This document shows positions 38,779 through 47,717 of a DNA stretch of 64,000 bases, piece by piece. Each line of letters starts with the position of its first letter. Within the stretch, counting starts at the first letter, position 1. A model generated the notes under the pieces. It worked only from the letters and a program-made list of their open reading frames with translations, was not told the origin of the DNA and searched no databases. The stretch is from Pseudomonadota bacterium. Lineage in GTDB: Bacteria > Myxococcota_A > UBA796 > GCA-2862545. Where the stretch lies: positions 174,366 to 238,365 of the forward strand of contig CANNIZ010000001.1 of assembly GCA_947505245.1 (NCBI GenBank), written 5' to 3'. Position numbers and translations under genes: made by a program.

Positions 38779-39786
38779 ATGATCAAGTACCTCGGCAGCA
38801 AGCGGCTCCTCGTCCCCGCGATCTTGTCGACGATCACTTCGCTACCGAAGGTCCGATCGGTCGTCGACCTGTTCGCGGGCACGTCGCGTGTGGGCCACGC
38901 CTGCAAACGCGTCGGGCTGAGCGTCTCAGCGAACGACCACAACGCCTACGCCGCGACCCTCGCCCGCTGCTACGTGCAGGCGGATCGCGAAGACGTCGTC
39001 GACGACGCCACCAGGCTGCTCGCCGAGCTGTCGACGGTCGGGGGAAAAGCCGGGTGGTTCACGCGGGACACGGCGGTGAACGCTCGGTACTTCACGCCCG
39101 AGAACGCAGCGCGCGTCGAGGCGATCCGCGAGGGGATCGCTTCGAAAGCGCTCGATCCCGAGCTTGAAGCGGTGGTGCTCACATCGCTGATGGAGGCCGC
39201 CGACCGCGTGGACAGCACGGTGGGCGTGCAGATGGCGTACCTCAAGCAGTACGCGAAGCGCGCCCACAACCCGCTCGAGCTGCGGGTCCCCGACGTGTTG
39301 CCGCGGTCCCAGCACGGAAAAGGACAGGCGACCTGTCTGGATGCGCTCGACGCTTCAAAGGCCCTCTCGGGCGACGTCGTTTACCTGGACCCGCCGTACA
39401 ACCAGCACAAGTACGTGGGCAACTACCATGTGTGGGAGACGCTGGTGCGCTGGGACGAGCCCGAGACCTACGGGATCGCGAACAAGCGGGTGGACTGCAA
39501 GACGCGCAAGAGCGACTTCAACAGCAAGAAGACCTGCCTGCAGGCGCTGTCGGACGTGATCGACGCGGTGGACGCGCGGTACGTCGTGGTGTCGTTCTCG
39601 GACGAGGGCTACGTCACCCGCGAGCAGATCGAGGGGTTGCTCGCGAAGCGGGGGCCCGTTCGCACCGTCAGCTTCGACCATCCCCGGTACGTTGGCGCGA
39701 AGATCGGCATCTACGATCCGCAGGGGAACAAGGTCGGCGTGCCCGGGCACCTGCGAAACCGCGAGCACCTGTTCGTCGCCGGGTAG
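38779..39786 (+). CDS. DNA adenine N6-methyltransferase (D12/Dam class), orphan
   Basis: The 335-residue product has the D12-class layout: MIKYLGSKRLLVPAI at the start, the S-adenosylmethionine motif DLFAGTSRVG (Asp30) and the catalytic motif DPPYN (204-208), followed by HKYVGNYHVWETLVRWD. Such enzymes methylate adenine N6 in a short site. No restriction endonuclease or specificity subunit is adjacent, so it is probably an orphan used for regulation or for protection against an unlinked enzyme. Target site not predictable here. Confidence 0.88.
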   Translation: MIKYLGSKRLLVPAILSTITSLPKVRSVVDLFAGTSRVGHACKRVGLSVSANDHNAYAATLARCYVQADREDVVDDATRLLAELSTVGGKAGWFTRDTAVNARYFTPENAARVEAIREGIASKALDPELEAVVLTSLMEAADRVDSTVGVQMAYLKQYAKRAHNPLELRVPDVLPRSQHGKGQATCLDALDASKALSGDVVYLDPPYNQHKYVGNYHVWETLVRWDEPETYGIANKRVDCKTRKSDFNSKKTCLQALSDVIDAVDARYVVVSFSDEGYVTREQIEGLLAKRGPVRTVSFDHPRYVGAKIGIYDPQGNKVGVPGHLRNREHLFVAG

Positions 39787-39789
39787 CTA

Positions 39790-40042
39790 TCAAGGCACCG
39801 CCAATCCACGCTTCGACGGGTCAAGGTGCCGCGAATCCACGCCGAGGCGGGCGCCCTGGTCACCCCGCGGCCGAAAGTCAGCGTTCGTTGGTTGGCGCAC
39901 ACCGGAATGGCAGCGGATGCGCGGATTCACCCGGCGTTGACTGACCGACGCGTGGATACGACCCTCATTGACTGCAGTCGGCGACCTCGCGCTCGAAGAT
40001 CACCGGCCCGTGGTCCGGGTCCCAGTCGCTCACGGCGAGGTC
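39790..40042 (-). repeat. Inverted duplication, copy A (gene 3' end plus downstream)
   Basis: Read on the minus strand, this covers the last 26 codons of the FG-GAP lipoprotein gene and about 175 bp after its stop. The same block occurs in opposite orientation at 46610-46862. The coding part differs at two bases in 78; the non-coding part is about three-quarters identical. The non-coding part also contains two diverged 31-bp tandem units (TCAAGG..CCGC.AATCCACGC) at 39790-39851. Confidence 0.85.
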
Positions 40043-41134
40043 CGCCCGGCCGTCGCTCCCGACGTCCTCCCACGCGAACGCCTCGGCGACGACCTCGCGG
40101 GACGTGCGCACGAACGGCGCCTCCTCGTCGAACCGCCAGGCGGTGATCGGCCCGAACCACTGGCCGGCGACGACGTCGAGCGCCCCGTCGTCGTCGAGGT
40201 CGAACAGGGCCGCGGCGGACCACGCCTCGCCGGCGCCGCGCTCGAAGCAAACGTCCAGCCCGGGACCGCAGAACACGCGCACCAGACCGGGCCCGCCGGA
40301 GAAATTGTTGTCCGTGATCAGCAGATCGACGGCGCCGTCGCCGTTCGCGTCCCCCGACTCCACCGCGATGCCGTCCCACGCCGACCCGGGAGCCGCCCAC
40401 ATCGGCAGCGCCGCGAGGGTGCCGCCGACGTTTTCGTACACGACGTGTGGCGAGCCGGAGCGCGCCTGCGCGAGATCGAGGTCGCCGTCCCCGTCCACGT
40501 CCACCCAGGTCGCGTCGATCGCGTGGGCCTCGTCGTCGGACGTCCAGTCTGGAACCCCGGCAAACCCGCTGTCCCAGGTGAACACTACCTGTCGCAACGG
40601 GTCGTGGTGGTAGGGCTCGCCGACCGCCAGCGCGAGGTCGAGGTCGCCGTCGCCATCGACGTCTCCGAGGTCTGCGCCGAACGTGTACAGGCCCTCGACC
40701 GACCACGCCGGGGGCTCGATCAGCCCGTCCGGGCCGCCGCGGTACAGGTCGACGCCGCCCGGGGTCGCGAAGTCATCGTCACCGATGAAGCGCGTCGCGA
40801 CGACGTCATCGTAGCCGTCGTCGTCGAGGTCGCCGACCGCGACGTGGCCGTGGAACGCGACGGTCGCGCTCGTCCAGTCGGGTTGGGGTTCGAGCGACTC
40901 TCCGAACGATCCGCGGGTGTGCACGGTGATCGGCTCGGCGGCCTGATCGTTGCCCGAGGCGACGACGAGGTCCCGGAACCCGTCGCCGTTCACGTCGGCC
41001 CACGCGAGCCCGGTGGCGTGCGTGCGCTCGGCGCCTTCCCACGTCGGCTCGGCCGCGAGCGAGGGCTGGCCGCAGGGGGGCTCGGTCAGGTCGGTGTCCA
41101 CCGGCGGTGGACAGCCGAACAGCAGTCCGATCAC
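39965..41134 (-). CDS. FG-GAP-repeat lipoprotein
   Basis: The start is GTG 41134, overlapping the deformylase stop by GTGA and opening a lipoprotein signal (VIGLLFGC). The 389-residue product has seven calcium-loop FG-GAP-type repeats (DVNGDGFRDLVVA, DLDDDGYDDVVAT, DVDGDGDLDLALA and similar) and so is probably a seven-bladed propeller displayed on a membrane surface. It ends VADCSQ; this exact tail is duplicated at 46610. It is cotranscribed with peptide deformylase, which looks like chance rather than function. Confidence 0.85.
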   Translation of the reverse strand: MIGLLFGCPPPVDTDLTEPPCGQPSLAAEPTWEGAERTHATGLAWADVNGDGFRDLVVASGNDQAAEPITVHTRGSFGESLEPQPDWTSATVAFHGHVAVGDLDDDGYDDVVATRFIGDDDFATPGGVDLYRGGPDGLIEPPAWSVEGLYTFGADLGDVDGDGDLDLALAVGEPYHHDPLRQVVFTWDSGFAGVPDWTSDDEAHAIDATWVDVDGDGDLDLAQARSGSPHVVYENVGGTLAALPMWAAPGSAWDGIAVESGDANGDGAVDLLITDNNFSGGPGLVRVFCGPGLDVCFERGAGEAWSAAALFDLDDDGALDVVAGQWFGPITAWRFDEEAPFVRTSREVVAEAFAWEDVGSDGRADLAVSDWDPDHGPVIFEREVADCSQ

Positions 41135-41658
41135 CGATCCAGCGCGACGAGCTGGCGGGCCTTGACCTTCTTCAGGTACCGGCTGCGGCGGAACGTGCTC
41201 ACCTTGTCGAGAAGTACGTTCCCGGCGAGGTGATCGAGCTCGTGTTGAACGATGACCGCGTCGTACTCTTCGAACCACTCTTCCCGGGTCGACCCGTCGG
41301 CCTCGCGCCAGCGCACCAGCACGCGCTTGTCGCGCTCGACGTCCACCTCGATGTCCGGCACCGAGAGGCACGTCTCGTTCCAGTTGATCTTCTCCTGGCC
41401 GCGCTTCACGATCTCCGGGTTCACCATGCGGTACAGCTGCTTTCCGCGCGCTTCGCCGGACTGGCTGTCGATCACGATGAACCGGCGCGGATCGCCGATC
41501 TGCGGCGCGGCGAGCCCGACGCCAGGCGCGGCGTACATGGTCTCCGCCATGTCCGAAAGGATTTGGGCGAGCGCCGGCCCGAATTCATCGTCCCGGACGG
41601 GACGGCACTTCAGTGCGAGGACGGGATGCGGCGCGACGAGGATCGGAAGGACTGCCAT
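41131..41658 (-). CDS. def: Peptide deformylase
   Basis: Removes the formyl group from nascent proteins. The 175-residue product has motif 1 GVGLAAPQIG, motif 2 ETCLSVPD and motif 3 QHELDHLAGNVLLDK, providing the Cys and two His that bind the metal and the catalytic Glu. Motif 2 has Thr where most enzymes have Gly (EGCLS). The length is normal. No fmt gene is adjacent. It is divergent from the MMPL transporter gene over 66 bp and leads the two-gene transcript with the FG-GAP lipoprotein. Confidence 0.95.
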   Translation of the reverse strand: MAVLPILVAPHPVLALKCRPVRDDEFGPALAQILSDMAETMYAAPGVGLAAPQIGDPRRFIVIDSQSGEARGKQLYRMVNPEIVKRGQEKINWNETCLSVPDIEVDVERDKRVLVRWREADGSTREEWFEEYDAVIVQHELDHLAGNVLLDKVSTFRRSRYLKKVKARQLVALDR

Positions 41659-41724
41659 GGTTGCCTCAGTTGCACGCTCTATCCGGACCCTCGACGCAGC
41701 GTCCACGCCGTGTGACCTCGGACC

Positions 41725-44121
41725 ATGTCGACACCGCGACCTGAACACGCCCGTCATCATCGTCCAAAACCTCGCGATCTGTTCGGAAGGATCGCAAAGA
41801 ACGTCCTGCGTCACCCGCGGCGCTGGTGGCTCGCGATCGCCGTCGTCACGGTGATCTGTGGGTTGCTCGCAGTCAATCTGACCGTGAAGAGCGACACGCT
41901 CGAGCTCATGCCGCCGGACGACCCGGACGTGCGCGCGATGCACGAGCTTGATCGCACCGAAGGCGGCATCGCGTTCCTCACGATCTCGGTGTCGGGCGAA
42001 AAACAGGAAGACGTGGACGGATTCCTCGGCCGGCTCGAGCCGAAGATCGAGGCGCTGCCCGAGGTGCGGTACGCGATGTGGCACGTCGAGCCGCAGATCG
42101 CGAACCGCCTCGCAGCGATGCAGCTCACGGTGGACGAGCTCACCACCATCCGCGACCGCCTGAAGGGCGCTGTGGCGCTCGGGGCCGCGGCGTCCAACCC
42201 GTTCATCGCGGGCCGCCTGCTCGATCTCGGCCCGCTCACGCAAAAGCTCGCATCGGCGCCGTCGTTCTCGCTGTCGGCGACGCCGAACACTGGGAAGCTC
42301 ATCATCCGGCCGCACGGCAGCCACCACGACGTGAAGTTCGCGAAGCAGATGATGACCAAGGTCTACGCCGCGATGGACGAGGTGAACCCCGAGGCTTCCC
42401 ACGTGCGAATCTCGTGGATCGGTGGTCCCTACCGCCACGGCCTCGAAGACGTCGCCGGCATCGAGCACGACCTCGCGTGGACGAGCTTCGCCGCCATCGC
42501 GCTAATTTCGCTCGCCCTGCTTATCGCCTACCGCGATTGGCGCGCGGTGCTCGTGATCATGGTGCCCCAGGTCGTGGGCTCGATCTGGACGCTCGGGTTC
42601 GCGAAGGTGGCGGTCGGTTCGGTGAACATGTTCACCTCGTTCGCCGTCGCGGTGCTCGTCGGCCTCGGCAACGACTACGCGATCGTGTTGTACGCGCGCT
42701 ACCGCGAAGAGCGCGCGAGCGGCCTGTCGATCAACGAGTCGGTGATCAAGGCGTGGGACGCCGCCGGTCCCCCGTCGCTCACGTCCGCGCTCACGACGGC
42801 GGCGGGCTTCTTCGCGCTCCTCGTCGCGAATTTCCGCGGGTTCCAGCAGCTCGGCATCATCATCGGCGTGGGCGTGCTGCTGTGCTTCGGGTGCGTGCTC
42901 GTGCTCGTGCCGCTCCTGCTCAAGATGCTCGACCCCAAGCCCGAAGGCGGCCTGTTCCCCGCGCGCATCGACATCCCGGACAAGGCTGTTATGCCGACGT
43001 ATGCGTGGGCGGGGCCCGTCCTCGGCGTATGCGCGCTGATCACCGTGGCGGCCAGCGCGGCGCTGCCGTACATCCAGTTCGACTTCGACCTCTCGTCGCT
43101 GCGCCAGGTCGGCCTCGCCTACGCCGAGCTTCCGGCGGAAGAGCAGGCGTTGGTCCGGCAGAGCTTCACGCCCCTGGTCGTGGACTACCCCGACGACGCG
43201 GCGCTCAGCCAGGACTACGAGCGCGTGGTGAAGCTGATCGACGGCGGGCAGTTCCCCGAGGTGACGCGGGCGCTGTCGATCCGCACCGTGCTGCCACCCG
43301 ACGCGGACGCGCGCGCTGTCGTGCTCGACGAGATCGCGAACATCGCGCACAACCCGAACATCCGCTACCTGCCGCGCCCGGTGCAGAAGAACCTCACGGC
43401 CCTCACGTCGCTCGAGCCTGGTCAGCGGTTCGCGCTCACCAAGGACGACCTCCCGGAGCCGCTGCTGAACCTGCTCGGCGCGGACGGCAACAAGCACCGC
43501 ATGCTGCTCATGCCCGCGGGCAACATGTGGGACCTGCGCGAGAACGAGAGCTTCGCCAAGGCGGTGCGGACGCACCTCCCGGGCCGTCAGATGGCGGGTG
43601 AGTACCTGATTCAGGCCGGCCTGTACGAGATGACTCAGGTGGACGGGCCGCGCATCGCGATCGTCGCCCTGGTGCTGGTCACGCTGTTGATGGCGTTTGA
43701 TCTTCGTAACTTCCGCGACACCACCTGGGGCATGTTCGTGCAGATCGTCGGGCTCGTGTGGGCGGGCGCCGTGCTCGTGCCGCTCGGTCTCAAGTTCAAC
43801 CTCGTGAACCTCGTCGGCATCCCGATCTGCGTCGGCACGGGCATCGAATTCGCCATCTTCTTGATGCACCGCTTGCGCGACGAGGGGCCGTTCGGCGTGC
43901 GTCGCGCGGTGCTCACGAGCGGCCTCGCGTCGGTGTTGTGCATGATCACCACGATGCTCGGCTTCTTGTCGCTCCTGTTCGCCGGCAACCGCGGCATCCG
44001 CTCGCTCGGGCTGCTCGTGACCGCGGGTGACTTCGTCCACGCGATCGCAGGCTTCATCCTGCTCCCCGCGGCGGCTGCGTTCCTGTATGCGCGCGCGGCG
44101 AGGGTAGCGAAGCCGGCGTGA
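41725..44121 (+). CDS. MMPL/RND-superfamily transporter
   Basis: The 798-residue protein has two RND halves, each with one helix, a large periplasmic domain and a five-helix bundle. The helix-bundle signatures are GLGNDYAIVLYARYREE in the first half and GTGIEFAIFLMHRLRDEG in the second. N-terminal RHPRRWWLAIAVVTVICG precedes helix 1. This layout fits the MMPL/HpnN branch, which moves lipids such as hopanoids or mycolates to the outer membrane. No hopanoid genes are seen nearby, so the cargo is unknown. Confidence 0.88.
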   Translation: MSTPRPEHARHHRPKPRDLFGRIAKNVLRHPRRWWLAIAVVTVICGLLAVNLTVKSDTLELMPPDDPDVRAMHELDRTEGGIAFLTISVSGEKQEDVDGFLGRLEPKIEALPEVRYAMWHVEPQIANRLAAMQLTVDELTTIRDRLKGAVALGAAASNPFIAGRLLDLGPLTQKLASAPSFSLSATPNTGKLIIRPHGSHHDVKFAKQMMTKVYAAMDEVNPEASHVRISWIGGPYRHGLEDVAGIEHDLAWTSFAAIALISLALLIAYRDWRAVLVIMVPQVVGSIWTLGFAKVAVGSVNMFTSFAVAVLVGLGNDYAIVLYARYREERASGLSINESVIKAWDAAGPPSLTSALTTAAGFFALLVANFRGFQQLGIIIGVGVLLCFGCVLVLVPLLLKMLDPKPEGGLFPARIDIPDKAVMPTYAWAGPVLGVCALITVAASAALPYIQFDFDLSSLRQVGLAYAELPAEEQALVRQSFTPLVVDYPDDAALSQDYERVVKLIDGGQFPEVTRALSIRTVLPPDADARAVVLDEIANIAHNPNIRYLPRPVQKNLTALTSLEPGQRFALTKDDLPEPLLNLLGADGNKHRMLLMPAGNMWDLRENESFAKAVRTHLPGRQMAGEYLIQAGLYEMTQVDGPRIAIVALVLVTLLMAFDLRNFRDTTWGMFVQIVGLVWAGAVLVPLGLKFNLVNLVGIPICVGTGIEFAIFLMHRLRDEGPFGVRRAVLTSGLASVLCMITTMLGFLSLLFAGNRGIRSLGLLVTAGDFVHAIAGFILLPAAAAFLYARAARVAKPA

Positions 44122-44172
44122 TTCCGGCTTCCGTGAACGGCCTACCCAAGTCAGCGAATGAGCACGCGCGGC

Positions 44173-44844
44173 CTACTTCTTGTCGGACGCGACGACCTTG
44201 CCCGGCTCTTTCGGGTTCGCGCCTGTGTCGTCCTCGAACAGGGCGGCGGCCATCTCTGCGTCGATCTGGGCGGACGAGAACAGCTCCGTGTGTTCCCCCT
44301 CGTCTTCCTCGTCGTCGAGCATCGCGGCGTAGCGCTGGGCCATGTCGCGCGAGAACAGCTCCGTCTTTTGCTCGAGCTCCTGGGGCTTCTCTTCGTCGAA
44401 GAAGCCGAGCAAAGGGCCCTTTGACTTGCCGCCAGCCCCGGCGTCTCCCGCCTTTCCGCCCGTGGCGCCCGGCGCCTTGAACGGCGGGGGCGGCGGCGGC
44501 GCGAGGAACCCGGACGGACCGGCGAGCGAGGACGCAGGTGCGGCGGCCTTGCCCGCCTCGCCCCGCACGGCTGCCGCCGGCGTGAGCGGGGCCGGCATGG
44601 CCTTTGACTCCTTGACCGGCGCGCCCTTCGGCTCGCGGATCACCGTCGACACCTCGGACTCGACCTTCGCTTTCTTCTTCTTCTTCGATATGGACGGCTC
44701 GGCGTCGGCTTCGTCGGGTGCAGAGCGCCCCCTCAGGAACCACATCGCGCCCATGGCGATGAATAGAAACGCCGCTACCCCTGCGACCACCAGGAGGAGG
44801 GTGACAAGCACCGCAGCGACGACCGACAGCTCTCCTGCGCCCAA
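44173..44844 (-). CDS. Single-pass membrane protein with acidic, low-complexity tail
   Basis: A 223-residue protein: a long membrane helix (about 7-38), a stop-transfer RGR, a Lys-rich stretch (SKKKKKAK), a Pro/Ala-rich linker with a PPPPPP run, and an acidic C-terminus. The tail holds the motif TELFS twice (KTELFSRDMAQRY and HTELFSSAQIDAEM) followed by AALFEDD, which looks like a repeated short interaction motif. No known domain. Divergent from P5C dehydrogenase over 60 bp. Confidence 0.7.
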   Translation of the reverse strand: MGAGELSVVAAVLVTLLLVVAGVAAFLFIAMGAMWFLRGRSAPDEADAEPSISKKKKKAKVESEVSTVIREPKGAPVKESKAMPAPLTPAAAVRGEAGKAAAPASSLAGPSGFLAPPPPPPFKAPGATGGKAGDAGAGGKSKGPLLGFFDEEKPQELEQKTELFSRDMAQRYAAMLDDEEDEGEHTELFSSAQIDAEMAAALFEDDTGANPKEPGKVVASDKK

Positions 44845-44904
44845 CGTACCCCCGACGGCCGGACTCTAGCACGCGTTAGCATTTCACCATCGCCCGGAGG
44901 CCTG

Positions 44905-46527
44905 ATGTCCGCTGGAACCTTTGCCGTGCCCTCCCCTCCCAACGAAGTCGTGCGGGGCTACGCCCCAGGCAGCCCGGAGCGCGCGTCGATCGAGGCCGAG
45001 CTGCTAAGGCAGGCGTCGAACGTGATCGAGATCCCCTGCGTCATCGGCGGGGAGCGGATCTTCACCGGGCACATCGTGGACGTGACCATGCCGTGCGCCC
45101 ACGGGCACGTGCTCGCCAAGCTCCACTGCGCCCGCCCGCGCGACATCGACGGCGCCGTGTCGGCTTCGATGGAGGCCCGCCGCGAATGGGCCGCGCTGCC
45201 GATGCACCAGCGCCTCTCGGTTTTCTTGCGCGCCGCCGAGCTGCTCGCCGGGCCGTGGCGCGACCGCGTGAACGCCGCGACCATGCTCGGGCAGGGCAAG
45301 ACCGTGCACCAGGCCGAGATCGACGCGGCCTGTGAGCTGATCGACTTCTGGCGGTTCAACGCCTGGTTCGCGGATCGCATCGGGCAGGAGCAGCCGCCGC
45401 GCAACCCGACGGGCATGTGGAACCGGCTCGACTGGCGGCCGCTCGACGGCTTCGTGTACGCGATCGCCCCGTTCAACTTCACGTCGATCGCCGGCAACCT
45501 GCCCACGGCGCCCGCGATGATGGGCAACACGGTGCTTTGGAAGCCGGCCGTCACCTCATCGCTGTCGTGCTGGATGCTCTACCAGGTGCTCGAGAAGGCC
45601 GGTCTGCCGCCGGGCGTCATCAATTTTGTCCCCGGCCGCGGCCCCGAGGTCAGCGACCGCGTCATCCCTCGCCCCGAATTGGCGGGCATCCACTTTACCG
45701 GCGGCACGGGCACGTTCCAGAAGATCTGGAAGTCCGTGGCGGACAACCTGCAGCATTACAAGCAGTACCCGCGCCTCGTCGGCGAGACGGGCGGCAAGGA
45801 CTTCATCCTCGCCCACGCCTCGGCTGATCCGGCTGCGCTCGCTGTCGCCATCCTGCGCGGCGGCTACGAGTACCAGGGGCAGAAGTGCTCGGCCGCGAGC
45901 CGCATCTACGTCCCGACCAACCTGTGGGACGAGGTGCGCGACCGCGTCGTCGGCGGGTTGTCCGAGATGAAGCAGGGCGACGTACGCGACTTCAGCAACT
46001 TCACCGCCGCGGTCATCGATCAGCGCGCGTACCGAAAGCACAAGGAGTACCTCGATCTCGCGTCGGACACCGCGACCGTGCTCGCGGGCGGGTCCGCGAC
46101 CGACGACCTCGGCTGGTACATCGAGCCTACGTTCGTGCGCGTCGAAGACCCCAAGCACCGCCTGATGGAGGAGGAGATCTTTGGCCCCATCGTCACCACC
46201 TACGTGTACGACACGTCGCGGTGGGAGGAGACGCTGCGCCTCGTGGACACGACGAGCCCTTACGCGCTCACCGGCGCGGTGTTCGCCGAAGATCGGCGCG
46301 TGATCGCGCAGGCCGAGGAGGCGCTGCGCGGGGCCGCGGGGAACTTCTACATCAACGACAAGCCCACGGGCGCGGTCGTCGGGCAGCAGCCGTTCGGCGG
46401 CGGGCGCTCGTCGGGCACGAACGACAAGGCCGGGGCGCCTTCGAACCTGCTGCGGTGGACGAGCCCGCGCACGATCAAGGAGACGTTCTCCCCGGCGCTG
46501 GACTGGCGCTACCCGTTCTTGGGTTGA
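44905..46527 (+). CDS. pruA: 1-pyrroline-5-carboxylate (glutamate-semialdehyde) dehydrogenase
   Basis: Oxidises P5C/glutamate semialdehyde to glutamate in proline breakdown. The 540-residue product has the ALDH4-type features: the long N-terminal region (PSPPNEVVRGYAPGSPER), cofactor loop APFNFTSIAGNLPTAPAMMGN, VGETGGKDF and the catalytic Cys328 in YQGQKCSAASR. The length matches stand-alone P5C dehydrogenases of the eukaryotic/Thermus type rather than bifunctional PutA. No proline dehydrogenase gene is adjacent. ATG 44905 follows GGAGG. Confidence 0.93.
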   Translation: MSAGTFAVPSPPNEVVRGYAPGSPERASIEAELLRQASNVIEIPCVIGGERIFTGHIVDVTMPCAHGHVLAKLHCARPRDIDGAVSASMEARREWAALPMHQRLSVFLRAAELLAGPWRDRVNAATMLGQGKTVHQAEIDAACELIDFWRFNAWFADRIGQEQPPRNPTGMWNRLDWRPLDGFVYAIAPFNFTSIAGNLPTAPAMMGNTVLWKPAVTSSLSCWMLYQVLEKAGLPPGVINFVPGRGPEVSDRVIPRPELAGIHFTGGTGTFQKIWKSVADNLQHYKQYPRLVGETGGKDFILAHASADPAALAVAILRGGYEYQGQKCSAASRIYVPTNLWDEVRDRVVGGLSEMKQGDVRDFSNFTAAVIDQRAYRKHKEYLDLASDTATVLAGGSATDDLGWYIEPTFVRVEDPKHRLMEEEIFGPIVTTYVYDTSRWEETLRLVDTTSPYALTGAVFAEDRRVIAQAEEALRGAAGNFYINDKPTGAVVGQQPFGGGRSSGTNDKAGAPSNLLRWTSPRTIKETFSPALDWRYPFLG

Positions 46528-46588
46528 TCGCCGCGGTCCAGGGTTTTTGTAGCGACCATGAAATGTCGATCTCGAGGATCGGGTTTTC

Positions 46589-46687
46589 ATGGTTGCACGA
46601 ACGGCGGGGGACCTCGCCGTGAGCGACTGGGACCCCGACCACGGGCCGGTGATCTTCGAGCGCCAGGTCGCCGACTGCAGTCAATGA
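46589..46687 (+). pseudogene. Remnant of an FG-GAP lipoprotein gene 3' end
   Basis: A 32-codon frame from ATG 46589 to TGA 46687. Its last 26 codons repeat the end of the FG-GAP lipoprotein at 39965-41134 with a single residue change (ERQVADCSQ for EREVADCSQ). The rest of that gene is absent. It is most simply a fragment left by recombination or duplication. The frame remains intact and could in principle still be translated. Confidence 0.8.
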
Positions 46688-46862
46688 CCGTGGGATCCAC
46701 GCATCGGTCGGTCAACGCGGGCTGAATCCACGGATCCCATGCCATCCCGGCCTACGCCAACCGATGAACGCCGTCTTTCGGTCGGAGTGCGAGCGGTTCA
46801 CCCGCCCCGGCGTGGATTGGCGGCCCATTGACCTGTCGACGCGTGGACTGGAGGTGCCTTGA
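46610..46862 (+). repeat. Inverted duplication, copy B
   Basis: The plus-strand partner of copy A at 39790-40042. It joins in the codon before GACCTCGCC and extends through the conserved GGCGTGGATTGGCGG and GGTGCCTTGA segments. The non-coding part here contains TGGGATCC (46691) and GGATCCCA (46732) as outer arms, so this copy can form its own stem. Confidence 0.85.
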
Positions 46863-47059
46863 CCGCTCTCCTTGCGGCTGGCGGGCACCCTCCTCCAGAT
46901 GGCGGCAACACGGGCATCATCGATGGACCCGAGGCCCCACCTGGGCCACGAGAATGAAGCCCCGACGCCGTACAGCGAGATTTCCTGGTGCCGTGAAACA
47001 TGCCCGTTCGACCTGCGAGTCGGCCGGTTAGAGTCGAGGGCCCGACCGAGGTGTGACCG

Positions 47060-47704
47060 TTGGACTCCACGAAGCGAATGCTGCAGGCCAACCGCGCGTG
47101 GGTCGAGCGAAAGCTATCGTTGCAACCCGACTACTTCACCGAGATGGCGAAGGAGCAGAAGCCCGAGTTCCTGTGGATCGGCTGCTCCGACTCGCGCGTG
47201 CCGGCCGAGGAGATCACCGGCACGTCCCCGGGTGAGCTGTTCGTCCACCGCAACGTCGCGAACCTGGTGCTCCACACCGACCTGAACGTGATGTCCGTGC
47301 TTCAGTTCGCGGTGGAGACGCTCAAGGTGAAGCACGTCATCGTCTGCGGGCACTACAACTGCGGGGGCGTGAAGGCTGCGCTGTCGCACAAGCGGTACGG
47401 CCTGATGAACAAGTGGCTGCGCCAGATCAAGGACACCTACCACCACCACCGCGCCGAGGTGGACGCGTTCGAGACGTACGACCAGCGGGTGAACGCGCTC
47501 GTCGAGGCGAGCGTCGTCGAGCAGGTCCACAACCTTGTTCAGACGTCGATCATCCAGCGCGCCTGGCACGAAGAGCAGCGCCCGACGCTGCACGGCTGGG
47601 TGTATGCGCTGTCGGACGGCCTGATCAAGCCGCTCGTGCAGCTTGATCCGGACACCCGGATCGACGACGCGTACCGGTTCGACTTTGACGACGTGACGGG
47701 CTGA
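47060..47704 (+). CDS. can: Beta-carbonic anhydrase, Can-type
   Basis: Interconverts CO2 and bicarbonate. With the TTG start at 47060, zinc ligands fall at Cys42, Asp44, His98 and Cys101 (GCSDSRVP and CGHYNCGG), the same numbering as E. coli Can, which supports this unusual start; GAGGTG lies upstream. The length is 214 residues. Family members are cytoplasmic dimers or tetramers. It is 13 bp from the convergent DUF2490 gene and opens the inorganic-carbon block. Confidence 0.92.
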   Translation: MDSTKRMLQANRAWVERKLSLQPDYFTEMAKEQKPEFLWIGCSDSRVPAEEITGTSPGELFVHRNVANLVLHTDLNVMSVLQFAVETLKVKHVIVCGHYNCGGVKAALSHKRYGLMNKWLRQIKDTYHHHRAEVDAFETYDQRVNALVEASVVEQVHNLVQTSIIQRAWHEEQRPTLHGWVYALSDGLIKPLVQLDPDTRIDDAYRFDFDDVTG

Positions 47705-47717
47705 TGCCGAGGATCTG

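Larger units (their letters stand above)
46528..47059. other. Gene-poor interval between P5C dehydrogenase and carbonic anhydrase
   Basis: This is the longest stretch without an intact gene. It holds a small CGATC-TCGAG-GATCG hairpin followed by GGTTTT (46567-46587), perhaps a weak terminator; the remnant of a gene 3' end and its flank (46589-46862); and about 200 bp (46863-47059) in which I see no gene, ending with the GAGGTG that serves the carbonic anhydrase start. Confidence 0.6.

Noticed and set aside
39790..40042. Integron attachment site in the duplicated cassette
   Set aside because: I considered attC because short cassettes are repeated downstream of genes. No integrase is present and I do not see the paired core sites expected, so it is left as a repeat.
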